NCBI RefSeq assembly: GCF_004209775.1 | Contig: NZ_CP035914.1 | Coordinates: forward strand, 930,001 to 994,000 | DNA length: 64,000 nucleotides | Direction of reading: 5' to 3' | Source of the DNA: Synechococcus sp. WH 8101 | GTDB lineage: Bacteria; Cyanobacteriota; Cyanobacteriia; PCC-6307; Cyanobiaceae | In this document: positions 7,687 to 18,200 of the stretch, in pieces | Layout: each line of letters begins with the position of its first letter | How positions within the stretch are numbered: position 1 is the first letter of the stretch | The notes under the pieces: model-generated | Database searches by the model: none | Told to the model about the DNA's origin: nothing | The model's input: only the letters and a program-made list of their open reading frames with translations | Position numbers and translations under genes: made by a program

Positions 7687-9522
7687 TCAGGTGAACGGGC
7701 GGATCTGCAGTTCCCTGTTCATCACCTTCAGGCGCTTCAGGGACTGAAACACATCCTGGGGCATCCCTTTGGGCAGGTCCACCAGGCTGTGGGATTCGAA
7801 GATCTGGATGCGGCCGATCATCCGCCCCTGCAGACCGGATTCATTGGCGATCGCCCCCACCAGGTTGCCTGGTTTAACCCGGTCGCGATGGCCCACCTCG
7901 ACACGGAATCGCTCCATGTTGTCTTCGGGTGGTCGGGAGGGGCGCTCCTGCCGACGTCGGTCGCCGCGTTCGCCGCCACGGCTGCTGAGTCGATCTTCGC
8001 GCGTGCGGCCGCGGTTGGCGTTCTGTAGCCAGCTTTCATCTCCCTGCACGAGCAGCGGCTGGTCGCCCACCGCCAGGGTGAGGGCGGCCAGGGCGAGTTG
8101 CTCCATGCTCAGGCTGTGCTCCTGGGCGACGCGCTGCAGCAGTTCCTGCAGGAGGGGGCCTTCATCCGCCTGGCGCTCAGCGCCATCACCGTTGGCCACG
8201 GCCGTCAGTTTCTGGCGCAGATTGTCGAGCCGGGCCTGATTGATCTCGGCATTGCTCGGGATCTGCATCGGCTCGATCGGTTGCCCGGTTGCCCGCTCGA
8301 GGTTGTTGACAAACCGGCGCTCTCGAGGCGTGACAAACAGAATTGCCTCACCGCTGCGACCGGCCCGGCCGGTGCGACCGATTCGGTGCACATAGGCCTC
8401 ACTGTCGAAGGGCATGTCGTAATTGATCACGAGGCCGATGCGTTCCACATCCAGGCCCCGTGCTGCCACATCGGTGGCCACCAGGATGTTCACCGTGCCT
8501 TTGCGTAGGCGCTCCACCGTGCGCTCCCGCTGATTTTGGGGCACATCACCGTTGAGGACGGCGACGTCATGACCGGCCGCCTCCAGGTTTTCCGACACCG
8601 TGAGAGTGATCGCCTTGGTGCGGGCAAAAATGATCACCCCTTCGCCGGTGACCGCCTCCAGTACACGGTTGAGCGCTTCCAGCTTGTGGCTGTTCTGCAG
8701 CGTGATGCAGCGTTGACGGATGCGTCGGGCTTCCTTTTCCTGCGTTTTGATCGTGATTTCTGCCGGTTCGCGCAGATAGCGCTTGGATAAGCGACGAATT
8801 TCGGCCGGCATCGTGGCCGAAAAGAGCACCACCTGGCGTTCTTCTGGCAACTGATCGAGGATCCATTCGACATCGTCGATGAAACCCATGCGCAGCATTT
8901 CATCGGCTTCATCGAGCACGAGGCTGCGCAGATGGCTGGTGTTCAGCGTGCCCTGGCGCATGTGATCCATCACTCGCCCCGGGGTGCCCACCACCACATC
9001 CACCCCACGCTTGAGGCTGTGGATCTGGGAGCGGAAGTCGGAACCGCCGTAGATCGCCAGCACATTCAGGTGGGGATGGCCGGCTGCATAGGCCTTGAAC
9101 GACTCGGCCACTTGCATGGCCAGTTCCCGAGTGGGAGCGAGCACCAGCACCTGGGGGCCCGGTCCCTCCGACTGCAGCCTCTCGAGCAGGGGCAGGGCGA
9201 AGGCGGCGGTCTTGCCGGTGCCGGTTTGGGCCTGTCCCACCAGGTCCCGGCCCAGCATCAGCTCGGGAAAGGCGGCCCGCTGGATCGGTGAAGGTTCCTG
9301 ATAGCCCTTGCTGGCCAGGGTGCGCAGGAGCGCCTCACTGAAGCCAAAGCCGTCAAAGCCCGACGCCGCATCCTGCGGGTTGTTGATCACGGTGGTGAAG
9401 AGGGGATCTTCCGAGCCCGACGCTGCATTGGTCACGCTGGCCGGAGGGGCGTCGTCGATCGTGGCGGCGCTGAGATCCACCGAACACGACAGCTCACTGC
9501 CGTGCGTTGCACTCTGGGTCAT
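7687..9522 (-). CDS. DEAD-box ATP-dependent RNA helicase
   Basis: A 611-residue helicase with all main motifs in order: Q-motif region, AQTGTGKTAAFALPLL (motif I), APTRELAMQ (Ia), TPGRVMDHM (Ib), LVLDEADEMLRMGF (II), FSATMP (III), IIFARTKA, DVAARGLDVE and HRIGRTGRAGRSG (VI). The C-terminal tail carries a basic RGGERGDRRR stretch and a DbpA-like RNA-binding domain (RVEVGHRDRVKPGNLVGAI). This matches the CsdA/DeaD class, which unwinds structured RNA during ribosome assembly and in the cold. ATG 9522 (MTQSATHGSE) is chosen over an in-frame TTG at 9555; neither has a good Shine-Dalgarno. The RRM gene nearby suggests a local cold/RNA theme. Confidence 0.93.
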   Translation of the reverse strand: MTQSATHGSELSCSVDLSAATIDDAPPASVTNAASGSEDPLFTTVINNPQDAASGFDGFGFSEALLRTLASKGYQEPSPIQRAAFPELMLGRDLVGQAQTGTGKTAAFALPLLERLQSEGPGPQVLVLAPTRELAMQVAESFKAYAAGHPHLNVLAIYGGSDFRSQIHSLKRGVDVVVGTPGRVMDHMRQGTLNTSHLRSLVLDEADEMLRMGFIDDVEWILDQLPEERQVVLFSATMPAEIRRLSKRYLREPAEITIKTQEKEARRIRQRCITLQNSHKLEALNRVLEAVTGEGVIIFARTKAITLTVSENLEAAGHDVAVLNGDVPQNQRERTVERLRKGTVNILVATDVAARGLDVERIGLVINYDMPFDSEAYVHRIGRTGRAGRSGEAILFVTPRERRFVNNLERATGQPIEPMQIPSNAEINQARLDNLRQKLTAVANGDGAERQADEGPLLQELLQRVAQEHSLSMEQLALAALTLAVGDQPLLVQGDESWLQNANRGRTREDRLSSRGGERGDRRRQERPSRPPEDNMERFRVEVGHRDRVKPGNLVGAIANESGLQGRMIGRIQIFESHSLVDLPKGMPQDVFQSLKRLKVMNRELQIRPFT

Positions 9523-9624
9523 GTCGAAAAGGCACTGGCCTGATTGATCCTTCAAATCAGGCCTGCAACGTCCAATCGGTCGGAACCGTGATGTATTGCT
9601 TGCCCTTCCTTCAAAGGCTTTGAC

Positions 9625-9984
9625 TCAACCTATCACCCGACCGAAGTCATCTTCTAGGCGTTCGATATCGCTTTCGCGCAGATCTGTGCCGTGTTGCACT
9701 TCGATGATCAGGAGATCTCCCCGGCCGGCGCGGGCGCGATGGATGGCGCCGCAGGGGATGTGCAGAGTCGTGCCCGGTGTTGCTGGATGCCAGTGGCCCT
9801 CGCAGTAGAGCTCGCCCCTGCCGGCCGCCACCGTCCAGTTTTCACTGCGGTGCTGATGCCGTTGCAGGCTCAGGCGTTGCCCCTCGCGAATCCAGAGCCG
9901 CTTGAGCTTGTAGCCGGGTCCTTCGAGCAAATCCTCATACCAGCCCCAGGGCCGCTCGACCCGTGGGCCAGGCTGCAGGTTCAC
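9625..9984 (-). CDS. Cupin, mannose-6-phosphate isomerase type II-like
   Basis: A 119-residue single-cupin protein. It matches the C-terminal isomerase domain of ManC-type proteins: VERPWGWYEDLLEGPGYKLKRL, LSLQRHQHRSENWTVAAGRG (metal-binding His and Glu), and HIPCGAIHRARAGRGDLLIIEVQHG. It stands alone without the guanylyltransferase domain. The likely reaction is fructose-6-phosphate to mannose-6-phosphate, though a lone domain may have another sugar-phosphate role. The start overlaps the recD stop by 4 bp (ATGA), so it is the last gene of the rec operon. Confidence 0.82.
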   Translation of the reverse strand: MNLQPGPRVERPWGWYEDLLEGPGYKLKRLWIREGQRLSLQRHQHRSENWTVAAGRGELYCEGHWHPATPGTTLHIPCGAIHRARAGRGDLLIIEVQHGTDLRESDIERLEDDFGRVIG

Positions 9985-11672
9985 GATGTCGCTGCGATCG
10001 CTGACTCCAGCTTGGCGGGATCCGTCGCGCGGAGCAGCAACAGTTGTTGGCTGGCCCGGGTGATCGCGGTGTAGAGCAGCGCCGTGGTGGTGTCGTGTGG
10101 CGTGTCAGACATCGTGTCGGGCCAGAGCACCAGCACCCGATCGGCTTCGCTGCCCTGGGCCTTGTGAATGGTGAGCGCCAGGGCGGGTTCGAGGCGCATC
10201 AGGCGTGCCGGGTGGAACAGACGGAGCTGCGTTTCACCCCTGGCATCGACGGAGCGGAACAGCAGGCGACGCTGCTCGCCCAACCCCACCGTCAGGCCCC
10301 GGTCGCCATTGGCCAGCCCCAGCTCATCCTGGTTCTCGGCGCAGAGCACGGGCACGCCAATAGGCCAATCCTGCACGCCACCGGCAGGCAGCAGACTTCG
10401 ATGCACCGCATCCACTCCCCAGGGCCCGCGCCGCCGGGGGCAGAGCACCTGCAGGCTGTCCAGGCCCTGCAACACCGTGTCAGCGGCTTCGGCATTGAAG
10501 GCACCGCTTTCTCCCGGTTCCGGTTGGACGCTCTGCAAAGCAGCACGCAGCTGTTGCAGTTGCTCCTGCAATGCCTCGATCACCACCGACGGGATGGTGC
10601 GCCGGTCAGCCCGCTGCAGCTCAACGTTGGTCTCGGCAAGGGCAGCGCTGAGTCGATCAGGCGCTGCCGCTGCCCAGAACGCCTCCATGCCCTCCTGAAG
10701 CAGCACGGCGCTGAGGTGGGCCAGGGCGCCGCGGTTGCGATACACCCGATGCAGCTCCACCGCTGCGGTGCCGAACCGTTGCCGCTGAGCCGGCTGTTGC
10801 AGGTGGCTCCAGACCGCGCCCACGCCGATCGGGGGCAGCTGGGCGGCATCACCCACCAGGATCAGCTGGGCGTTCGCCGGTAAGGCCTCCAGCAGGGCTG
10901 TGGCCATGGCCAGGTCCACCATCGAGAGCTCGTCCACCACCAGCAGATCGAGAGGCAGGGGCCGGTGGCGGTGGCGGCCATAGCCGCCGGGCCTGGCTTC
11001 CAACCAGCGATGCAGGGTGGCGCAGGGCAGTTGCCCCAAGCGCTCCTGCAGGGGCAGCGGCAGCTGGGGCAGGCCCGAACGGATCGCCTCCTGCAACCGT
11101 GCCGCCGCTTTCCCGGTGGGGGCCGCGAGGCCGATCCGCAGGTCTGCCTGGTGCTGCAGAGCCTGGGCGAGCATGCGCACCACCGTGCTCGTTTTTCCAG
11201 TGCCCGGCCCACCGCTCAGCAAGACGACCCGATGGCGCCCGATCGCGGCGACCGCCTCGCGCTGCTCCTGATTCAGCCCGTTCAGGAGGTTCGGATCCAC
11301 GGGGGCGGATGGGACCAACCGGTCTGGGGCACAGCGCTGCAGCAGGACCTCCACCAATTGCGCCATGCCCTGCTGCCATCGGCGGAAGGCGAGCTTGGCG
11401 CCCTCCCGCACCAGAGGGGCATCGGGCCCATCCAGCCAGCCGCTCGCTTCCACCGCTTCGAGCTGCTCGGCGGCAACGACACTGTGGCTGGCACCGCTTG
11501 CCAGGGCCTCGACCAGGGCGAGCACCACGGCATCGAGGTGGGTCGAATCCCGGCGCGGTGGTACGAGGCGGCGCAGGGTGGCCAGCACGCCCTGCGCCAG
11601 GGCCAGGGAGGCCTCGCTGGCGCCAGGGTTGGAGCGGCTGCTTTCAGCTATGGCGGGGAAGGGAAGGGTCAT
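9981..11672 (-). CDS. recD: Exodeoxyribonuclease V alpha subunit RecD
   Basis: A 563-residue SF1B helicase. It has Walker A VVLLSGGPGTGKTSTVVRML (about residues 149-168), LLVVDELSMVDLAMATALL (motif II, about 244-262), ILVGDAAQLPPIGVG (motif III) and a C-terminal ALTIHKAQGSEADRVLVLWP (motif V). RecD is the 5'-3' motor of RecBCD, which repairs double-strand breaks and degrades foreign linear DNA. It is slightly shorter than the E. coli protein but complete. It overlaps recB upstream and the cupin downstream by 4 bp each. Confidence 0.95.
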   Translation of the reverse strand: MTLPFPAIAESSRSNPGASEASLALAQGVLATLRRLVPPRRDSTHLDAVVLALVEALASGASHSVVAAEQLEAVEASGWLDGPDAPLVREGAKLAFRRWQQGMAQLVEVLLQRCAPDRLVPSAPVDPNLLNGLNQEQREAVAAIGRHRVVLLSGGPGTGKTSTVVRMLAQALQHQADLRIGLAAPTGKAAARLQEAIRSGLPQLPLPLQERLGQLPCATLHRWLEARPGGYGRHRHRPLPLDLLVVDELSMVDLAMATALLEALPANAQLILVGDAAQLPPIGVGAVWSHLQQPAQRQRFGTAAVELHRVYRNRGALAHLSAVLLQEGMEAFWAAAAPDRLSAALAETNVELQRADRRTIPSVVIEALQEQLQQLRAALQSVQPEPGESGAFNAEAADTVLQGLDSLQVLCPRRRGPWGVDAVHRSLLPAGGVQDWPIGVPVLCAENQDELGLANGDRGLTVGLGEQRRLLFRSVDARGETQLRLFHPARLMRLEPALALTIHKAQGSEADRVLVLWPDTMSDTPHDTTTALLYTAITRASQQLLLLRATDPAKLESAIAATS

Positions 11673-14600
11673 GGCACTCCCCCGTTGAGCACGCGATCCA
11701 GAGCCAGAATTCGCCGCACCGGCGCCGTCTCCACCAGCACCCCCGGGGTGATGTCTCCGTCCTGGACGTTGACGTTGTTGATGCCTGCGGCTTGGACCTC
11801 GGGAAGGCCACGCAAAAAGACATAGACGTAGCCGCCGAGATGGCGTTCGGGCGCGTAGTCATGCAGGCGCCAGCGCAGAAAGCGATGCAGCGCCACCAGG
11901 TAAAGGTGGGCCTGCAGGGGGTAGTGGTGGTGCACCATCTCCCGCTCCAGAGCTTTGGGGTGGTAATGGCTGGGCCCACAGGCCAACGCCTGACTCGCTG
12001 GATCACGCTGCCCCAGCCAGTTGCTTTTCCAGTCCGCCACCCACCAGCGGCCGGTCTGGGGATCGGGGTCATCGCAGAACACCAGATCGATGGAGCCGGT
12101 GAGGTAGCCGCGGCTGTGGATGCTCAGCTGGGAGATTCGGGCGGCGTAATCGCCCCCGAAGCGCGCTTCGGCTTGCACGCGAAAGGCTTCAGCGAGGTTG
12201 CGGGCCAACACGGCCTCGCCGTCGTGGGCCACGGGTAAATCGAAGTTCAGTTCATGGCGGCGGCGGTCGGCGTTGATCTGCTGGAGACGGAGCTGGCCCA
12301 GGGCGCCCCCCAGCGGTGCCAGGAGCAAGCGTTGCAGCCCTTGCTGCACTGCTCCAGCCCAGTCCGGTGCCAGTCCGGCCCGGCGCAGTTCTTGCTCGAT
12401 CGCGTCACGACTGGCTGCATCCTCCGCAAGCGTGTCAAAGCCAACCCGCTCGAGAATGCGATGGAGGCAGTCGCCAGCAGCCGGCCCGCGCGGGAACTCG
12501 CAGAGGGGCCCGTTGGCGCTCTCCTCCGCCGGCAGGGCCTCCGCTGCCCCATCGAGTTCAGCCTCCGGATCCTGGTCTCGGCCCTCCTCCTGGCGATGGG
12601 GATCCGACGCGTTGGCGCTCCAGGCGGAATAGCTACTCCGCCCCCAGAGCCGATCCAAGGGGCGTTGCGGCACAGATCCCAGCTGATGGTCCTGGATCTC
12701 GGCCGTGCGCTGCCAGCGGCGCCGCGGCGTGTCCGGGGAGAGCACCAGCGGATGGAGACCCTTGGGTCTGGCTTGCAGCCAGCTCTGCAGGGGGCCTGCT
12801 TCCTGGCCGCTCGCCTGGGCGTTGATCAGGATCAGCTGGCGCACGGCCCGGGTCATCGCCACGTAGGCGAGTCGTTCCGCCTCTGCGCGGTTGTCGCCGT
12901 CTTCCTGGGCTGCCATCGCCGCTCCCGCACCCCACTCGCGGTTGAGGGCCACCACCCAGCGGCCGTGATGGCGCCAGAGCGGTCCCTGGGCCGGCGCCGG
13001 TTCCTGCCAGAGATAGGGGCAGATCACCACCGGATATTCCAGGCCTTTGCTGCGGTGCACGGTGACCACTGCAATGGCGCTCTCGGCCGTGTCGCTGTGG
13101 GGTTGGCGTTCCTCCGGTAACGCCTCCAGCGGTTGCAGGCGTTGGCGCCGCAACCAGTCGGCGGCGCTGGCGAGATCCAGACCCAGGCGATGCATGGCGT
13201 CCTGCACCAGGCGGGCGCTCTGTTGCAGATCGCTCCCAAAGCGCCCTCGTTCCGAGAGGCTGGCGACGGTGTCGCTTTCCATCACCTGGGCGAGACAGCC
13301 GAGCAGGCCGAGATGGTCCCACTGGGCCGCCAGGACGTCGATGCGTTGGGCCAGGCGATCCAGCTGGCCGTTGTCTTCCGCTGCCTTCAGCTCCGCCGCT
13401 GACCACTGCACCAGGGCGGAGCAGGCAAGCAGCCGCAGGCGGGCGCCATCGGCAGGGTTGGCCAGGCTGTCGAGCAGGCGTTGCAGCGCCTCCGCCGCCC
13501 CTGTCGCCAGCACATCACCCTGGCTCACCAGACGGCTGGGCAGGCCGCTGGCGGCGAGCTGGCGGCGCATCGCTTCCGCCTGGCGGTGTTTGCTCACCAG
13601 GATGCAGAGATCACCGGGCTGGAGCGACGGCTGCCTGTGCAGAAGGTCGATGGCGATCTGCGTCACGATCCTGGGCAGTTGCTCGTCCAGGGCGGTTTTG
13701 CTGGAGGCGCTTCCCTCCGCCGTCAGGTCGAGCAGCTGCAGGGGGCCTTGCGCGCCGTTTTCGCTGAGGGGTTCCGCGCTGCTTTTGGCCTCCAGCGCCG
13801 GCACTTCCAGCTGAGAGTGGAGCAGCCCAGGCGCCATGAAGCGGTTCAGGGCCTGCATCAGGGGGGCGGTGGTCCGGAAGTTGTCGAGCAGGGCGTCGAT
13901 GCGATCGGCCCGCGCGCGCGCCAGTCGATAGGTGTTCAGGTCGCCGCCGCGGAAGCGGTAGATCGCCTGTTTCGGATCGCCCACCATCAACAGCAGGTGC
14001 GTCTCGCTGCCCGCGAACACGCTGCGCAACAAGCGCCACTGCAGCGGATCGGTGTCCTGGAATTCATCGATCAGGGCGACCCGGTAGCGGCGGCGCAGCG
14101 CTTCGACCACCGCCTGCTGGCGTTCCGGCGGCTGGGTGGCTGGATCGAGCGCATCGAGCAGCCCGGAGAAGCCGATCACGCCGCGCCGTTCGCGCCGTTG
14201 GCGGAGGGCCGCCAGTCCCCACGGCAGAGCATGGCGCCAGACCTGCTCGGCCGGTCCATCCCAGAGATCGGCAATTGCCGTCATCAGGCCAGGGCAGGGC
14301 AGGCTGGCGGTGGCGTCTCCGGCCTGGCGCGCCACGCGGCTGAACTGGCCCGGGTGGAAGTAGCCGCCGAGCAGCTCCTGGGTGCGCACGCTGTCGTAGC
14401 GGGGAGCGGCGGGGCAGGCCTCCTGCTGCTGCACCCAGGCATGGAGCAGTTGCTGGCGTTGCTTGCGCGGTTTCGGGCTGTAGTCGCCGGTTTTCTTGAG
14501 GCCGGCGCGGCTGCGCCAGTCGGCGGCGGCAGCGCGGAAGGCGGTCTCGAGCGCTTCCCCGTCCTGCCGCCAGGCTTCGACGAAGTGTCGCCAGCGTTCC

Positions 14601-15298
14601 GATCGCCAGTGCTCGAACTGCTCGCGAAGGTTCTGCTTCGGATCGGGGGCGTCGGTGCCGGGATCGAGAGCAACGCCGCTGTCGCCATCCAGGCGCACCA
14701 GGGCTTGGCTGAGGGCCTCGGCGGAGAGTCCGGCCGCCTGCAGACCGCGCAGGTCCCCAGGTTCAAGCTGCAGCACCTGCTCGTGCCAGTAGTCATGGGC
14801 CACTTCCCGGCACAGCCGGTCGCTGTCGCTTTCCAGGGCAGGGTCCATCGCCTGGCCGCTCTGCAGGGCCTGACGCTGCAAGGTGCGACGGCAGAAGCCA
14901 TGGATCGTGGTGATGTCGGCCCGCTCGAGGCTTTCCAGGGCGCTGAGCAGACGACTGGCGAGCTCGCGGCAACGGCCGGCCTCCTGGCCCTGCCGTGCCA
15001 ACCAGTCGAGCAGCACCGGATCAGCTCCGGCCTGCGCAGCGGCTGAATCCTCAGGGGTCTGGTTCGCAAGCAGGCCCTGAAGGGCCTGCTCTAGGCGCCG
15101 ACCGATGCGATCGCGCAATTCCGCCGCTGCCGCATCGGTGAAGGTGACCACCAGCAGTTGGTTGAGATCCAGGTCACGTTCCGTGACCAGGCGCAGCACC
15201 AGGTGGGCGAGGGCGAAGGTTTTTCCGGTGCCAGCACTGGCTTCAAGCAGGCGCACACCGGGATCGAGCGGATAGGTGTTGTGCTCGAACCGTTTCAT
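11669..15298 (-). CDS. recB: Exodeoxyribonuclease V beta subunit RecB
   Basis: A 1209-residue helicase-nuclease. Walker A is LLEASAGTGKTFALAHLVLR near the N-terminus; motif II is VALIDEFQDTDPLQWRLL; motif III is LLMVGDPKQAIYRFRGGD. VVTVHRSKGLEYPVVICPYLW is motif V and AYVAMTRAVRQLIL is motif VI. The C-terminal nuclease shows SIDLVF and WVADWKSNWLG, matching the D...DxK active site of RecB nucleases, so both activities look intact. It overlaps recC and recD by 4 bp on each side, consistent with coupled synthesis of the 1:1:1 complex. Confidence 0.96.
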   Translation of the reverse strand: MKRFEHNTYPLDPGVRLLEASAGTGKTFALAHLVLRLVTERDLDLNQLLVVTFTDAAAAELRDRIGRRLEQALQGLLANQTPEDSAAAQAGADPVLLDWLARQGQEAGRCRELASRLLSALESLERADITTIHGFCRRTLQRQALQSGQAMDPALESDSDRLCREVAHDYWHEQVLQLEPGDLRGLQAAGLSAEALSQALVRLDGDSGVALDPGTDAPDPKQNLREQFEHWRSERWRHFVEAWRQDGEALETAFRAAAADWRSRAGLKKTGDYSPKPRKQRQQLLHAWVQQQEACPAAPRYDSVRTQELLGGYFHPGQFSRVARQAGDATASLPCPGLMTAIADLWDGPAEQVWRHALPWGLAALRQRRERRGVIGFSGLLDALDPATQPPERQQAVVEALRRRYRVALIDEFQDTDPLQWRLLRSVFAGSETHLLLMVGDPKQAIYRFRGGDLNTYRLARARADRIDALLDNFRTTAPLMQALNRFMAPGLLHSQLEVPALEAKSSAEPLSENGAQGPLQLLDLTAEGSASSKTALDEQLPRIVTQIAIDLLHRQPSLQPGDLCILVSKHRQAEAMRRQLAASGLPSRLVSQGDVLATGAAEALQRLLDSLANPADGARLRLLACSALVQWSAAELKAAEDNGQLDRLAQRIDVLAAQWDHLGLLGCLAQVMESDTVASLSERGRFGSDLQQSARLVQDAMHRLGLDLASAADWLRRQRLQPLEALPEERQPHSDTAESAIAVVTVHRSKGLEYPVVICPYLWQEPAPAQGPLWRHHGRWVVALNREWGAGAAMAAQEDGDNRAEAERLAYVAMTRAVRQLILINAQASGQEAGPLQSWLQARPKGLHPLVLSPDTPRRRWQRTAEIQDHQLGSVPQRPLDRLWGRSSYSAWSANASDPHRQEEGRDQDPEAELDGAAEALPAEESANGPLCEFPRGPAAGDCLHRILERVGFDTLAEDAASRDAIEQELRRAGLAPDWAGAVQQGLQRLLLAPLGGALGQLRLQQINADRRRHELNFDLPVAHDGEAVLARNLAEAFRVQAEARFGGDYAARISQLSIHSRGYLTGSIDLVFCDDPDPQTGRWWVADWKSNWLGQRDPASQALACGPSHYHPKALEREMVHHHYPLQAHLYLVALHRFLRWRLHDYAPERHLGGYVYVFLRGLPEVQAAGINNVNVQDGDITPGVLVETAPVRRILALDRVLNGGVP

Positions 15299-18200
15299 CG
15301 CTGCAGGTGCTCCACCAGGGGCTGGTACAGGCCGTGGAAGGCCTCCTCGAAACCCGGTGCCTCCAGCAGCTGATCGCTGTCACAGCCCTCGCCGAAGCAG
15401 AGGCGCATCTCCGGTCGCTCCCGCTCAGGGAAGGCCTGGAAGTCGCCTTGCCACTGGCTGCGGAAGGCCCGGTTGGCGGCGTCTTCGCCTTTATGCAGCT
15501 GCAGCGCCCGCGTTAAGCCGCTGTCGGGAGGCACCGGCCAGCAGTGGTGCCAACCCTTTAGGGCGCAGGCCTGCAGGGTGTGGAGATATGCCACGGCCCG
15601 ATCCGGGTCGAACCCTCGCCAGCGCAGGGCCACAGCAAATCGGTCGCTGGTGCCCCTGCCCGTGTCGCGGGCGATCATCACCGTGTCGCGGCCCTCAGCT
15701 GCCGCCTGCGCCTGCAGATGCTGCCACCAGCCGCGGAGAACCCCCCGAGCGCGCAAGCGTCCAGGCTGGGCGACCACCAGGGTGTCGCCGGCGACCAGGC
15801 GCCCACCTTGCCGACGCACGGATCCGACTTGCAGCAGGGCGCTCTGCAGGCTTTGCCAGCGCTGCTCCAGGCGATCGGTCTCCACTGCGGCGGCGGCGGC
15901 AGGGGGGAGCCAGCCTCGGCCCCGGCTGCGTTCCAGCCAGTGCCCCGGTTCCGGTTCGCTCCAGCCGCGATCGATCTCAGCCTCGGGTAGCTGATCAATC
16001 CGTTGTTGCAGGCTCTCCTGCAGCAGCGCCTGCCTGTCCCGTTCCGCCAGGTCGAGGGCCTCGAAGTCTTCGATCGGCTCCAGCCATTCCTGGGGCCTGA
16101 GGCCTTGCTCCTCCAGCCAGACCCGTTGGGGGGCCACCAGCCAGCGTTCGATCTGCTCCCCATCCAGCGAACCGAGATCCTGCGAACCGTTGGCCTCCTC
16201 TTCGGTGGCGTCGCTGAGGGCCCAATGCAGCGGTTGGGCCAGGCCCTCCTGGGCATCGCTTGTGCTGGTTGTCATGGCAGAGCCTCCCTCCCCCCTGAGG
16301 GCCTGATCAAGGCAGCGGCGCGCCAGCAGCAGGCGTTGGTCACAGCTCGCCAGAACAACCGGTGCCTGTGGTTGGAAGTTGGTCGGATCGAGCGGATTGG
16401 CGGCGGGTTGAAGCCGCAACGCCCTCATGGCGTCGGGGCCCAGTTGCTCTTCAAGCAGCGACAACCACTGCTGCACCGGCGCCGCGGGCGGCAACGACTC
16501 CCCCCGTCGCTCGTCGCGGGCGTTCCAGCTGATCAGCAGATGTTGGCGCGCCGAGAGCAGGGCCTCGAGCAGGGCGTAGCGGTCCTGATCGCTGGGGGAG
16601 GGATCCCCCAGCCGGCGTTGCTGTTCGAGCAGATGGAAACCGGGGCGCTCGCTCTGCCTGGGAAAACTGCTGGCATCCAGCCCCATCAGGACGATCACCC
16701 GGTGAGGGATGGCGCGCATCGGTTCCAGGGCGCTGATCGTCACGGCGCCACTGCGATGACCGAAGCGACCGCTGTCGCGCGAGAGCACTTCCCGCAATAC
16801 CGCCACCACCACGCTCGGTTCCAGCTGCAGAGCACAGGTGTCCGCCCGTTCCCGCCAGCCCTCCAGAGCCGCCAATACCGCTTGCTTCTCTTCGCTCCAG
16901 GCGCCGCCATCGCCATAGAGCTCCTCCAACAGGGTGAGCAGCAGGGGGATCCAGTCGCTGCAGCGACGCGGCTGGCCGAGGCGGTCGAGCCAGCGGGCGA
17001 CTCGATCGAGCAGGGGCCACCAGCGGCCCAGCTGCTCCGGTGTCAGCCCATCGCTGAATGGGGCGGTGTCACCGTTGCCCACCGTGGTGGCGTCATCAAA
17101 CACCAGGCCGAGCAGCCAGCGATCCAGGCACCAGCGCAGGCTGTGGGTGGGATCGCCGCGCCGGTCGCGCCCATCCAGGCCCCAGCGGAAGCCGCAGCGC
17201 TGCAGGCAGCGATGGATCGCCTCCACCTCGCTGCGCTCGAGCTGTTGCGCCGCCTGCAGGGCCGGGTTGGCGAGCAGTTGCTCGAGGCCTGTGGCCGTCA
17301 GGCGTTCACCGGCCATCTCCAGGAGTTGGAGTACGCTCTGGCAGAGGCCGGGACTGTCCTGTTGGCTGCGGTCGGTGAGGCGCCAGGGCAGGGCGACGCC
17401 CGTGGCCGCGGCGTCGTTGAAGACCGAGCTCAGCAGCGGCGCGAAGCGATCAATCTGAGGGGTCATCACCAGCACATCCCGGGGTTGGAGCGTCGGGTCC
17501 GCCGCCAGCCACTGCAGGATCTGATCGCGCACCAGTTGCACCTCGCGCCAGCGGCCTGGACTGGCCAAAAAGCGGAGTGACTCGTCTCCCGCCCGATGCT
17601 GCAGGTCGGTGTCCTGCGCCACCACCAGCTGCTCCTGCAGTTGTTCCAGCAGGGAGGGACGTCGGTTCGCCTCGAGGGCGTTGGTCATCGGCGCGGCGAA
17701 GAGATCCCCGTCGGTGCGTTCACCCAGCTGACAGTCGCCGCTGCCTTCGAGCAGCAGCTGAAATTCCGCACCCATGCGCCCTGCCATCGCCTCCAGTCGT
17801 GGTGCCTCCAGCAACCAGGACCCATCCAGGGGGGCCTGCCAGTGGTCGCCCAGCCGGCGTCGCCGTTGCCCCGAGCGTTGCCAGAGATCTGGGCAGGGGG
17901 TGAGCAGAAACAACTGCACGTCGATCACGCCCGAGAGGGCCTGCAACAGCTCCACCTGCACCGGCGCCATGCTGCTGATTCCGAACAGGCGCAGCTGCCT
18001 GGGCAGGCGCTCGGTTGGCGCTGCACCGGAGCGCAGCCGTTGCACGGCATGCCGCACCTGGAGGCCAAAGGGGGGGGAGGGGCAGTGTCGGGCCAGCCGT
18101 TGCACCAGCAGGGGTTGCCACTGCAGGGCGGTTGGCAGGTCCGGGTCCGGGCCGCTGCGGTGCAGCCAACGCTCCAGCTCGTCGGGCCGATACAGGGCGT

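Noticed and set aside
13481-15046. 521-codon plus-strand frame inside recB
   Set aside because: It is antisense to a fully conserved recB and has shadow-type composition. The same holds for the 525-codon frame inside recC (16003-17580).
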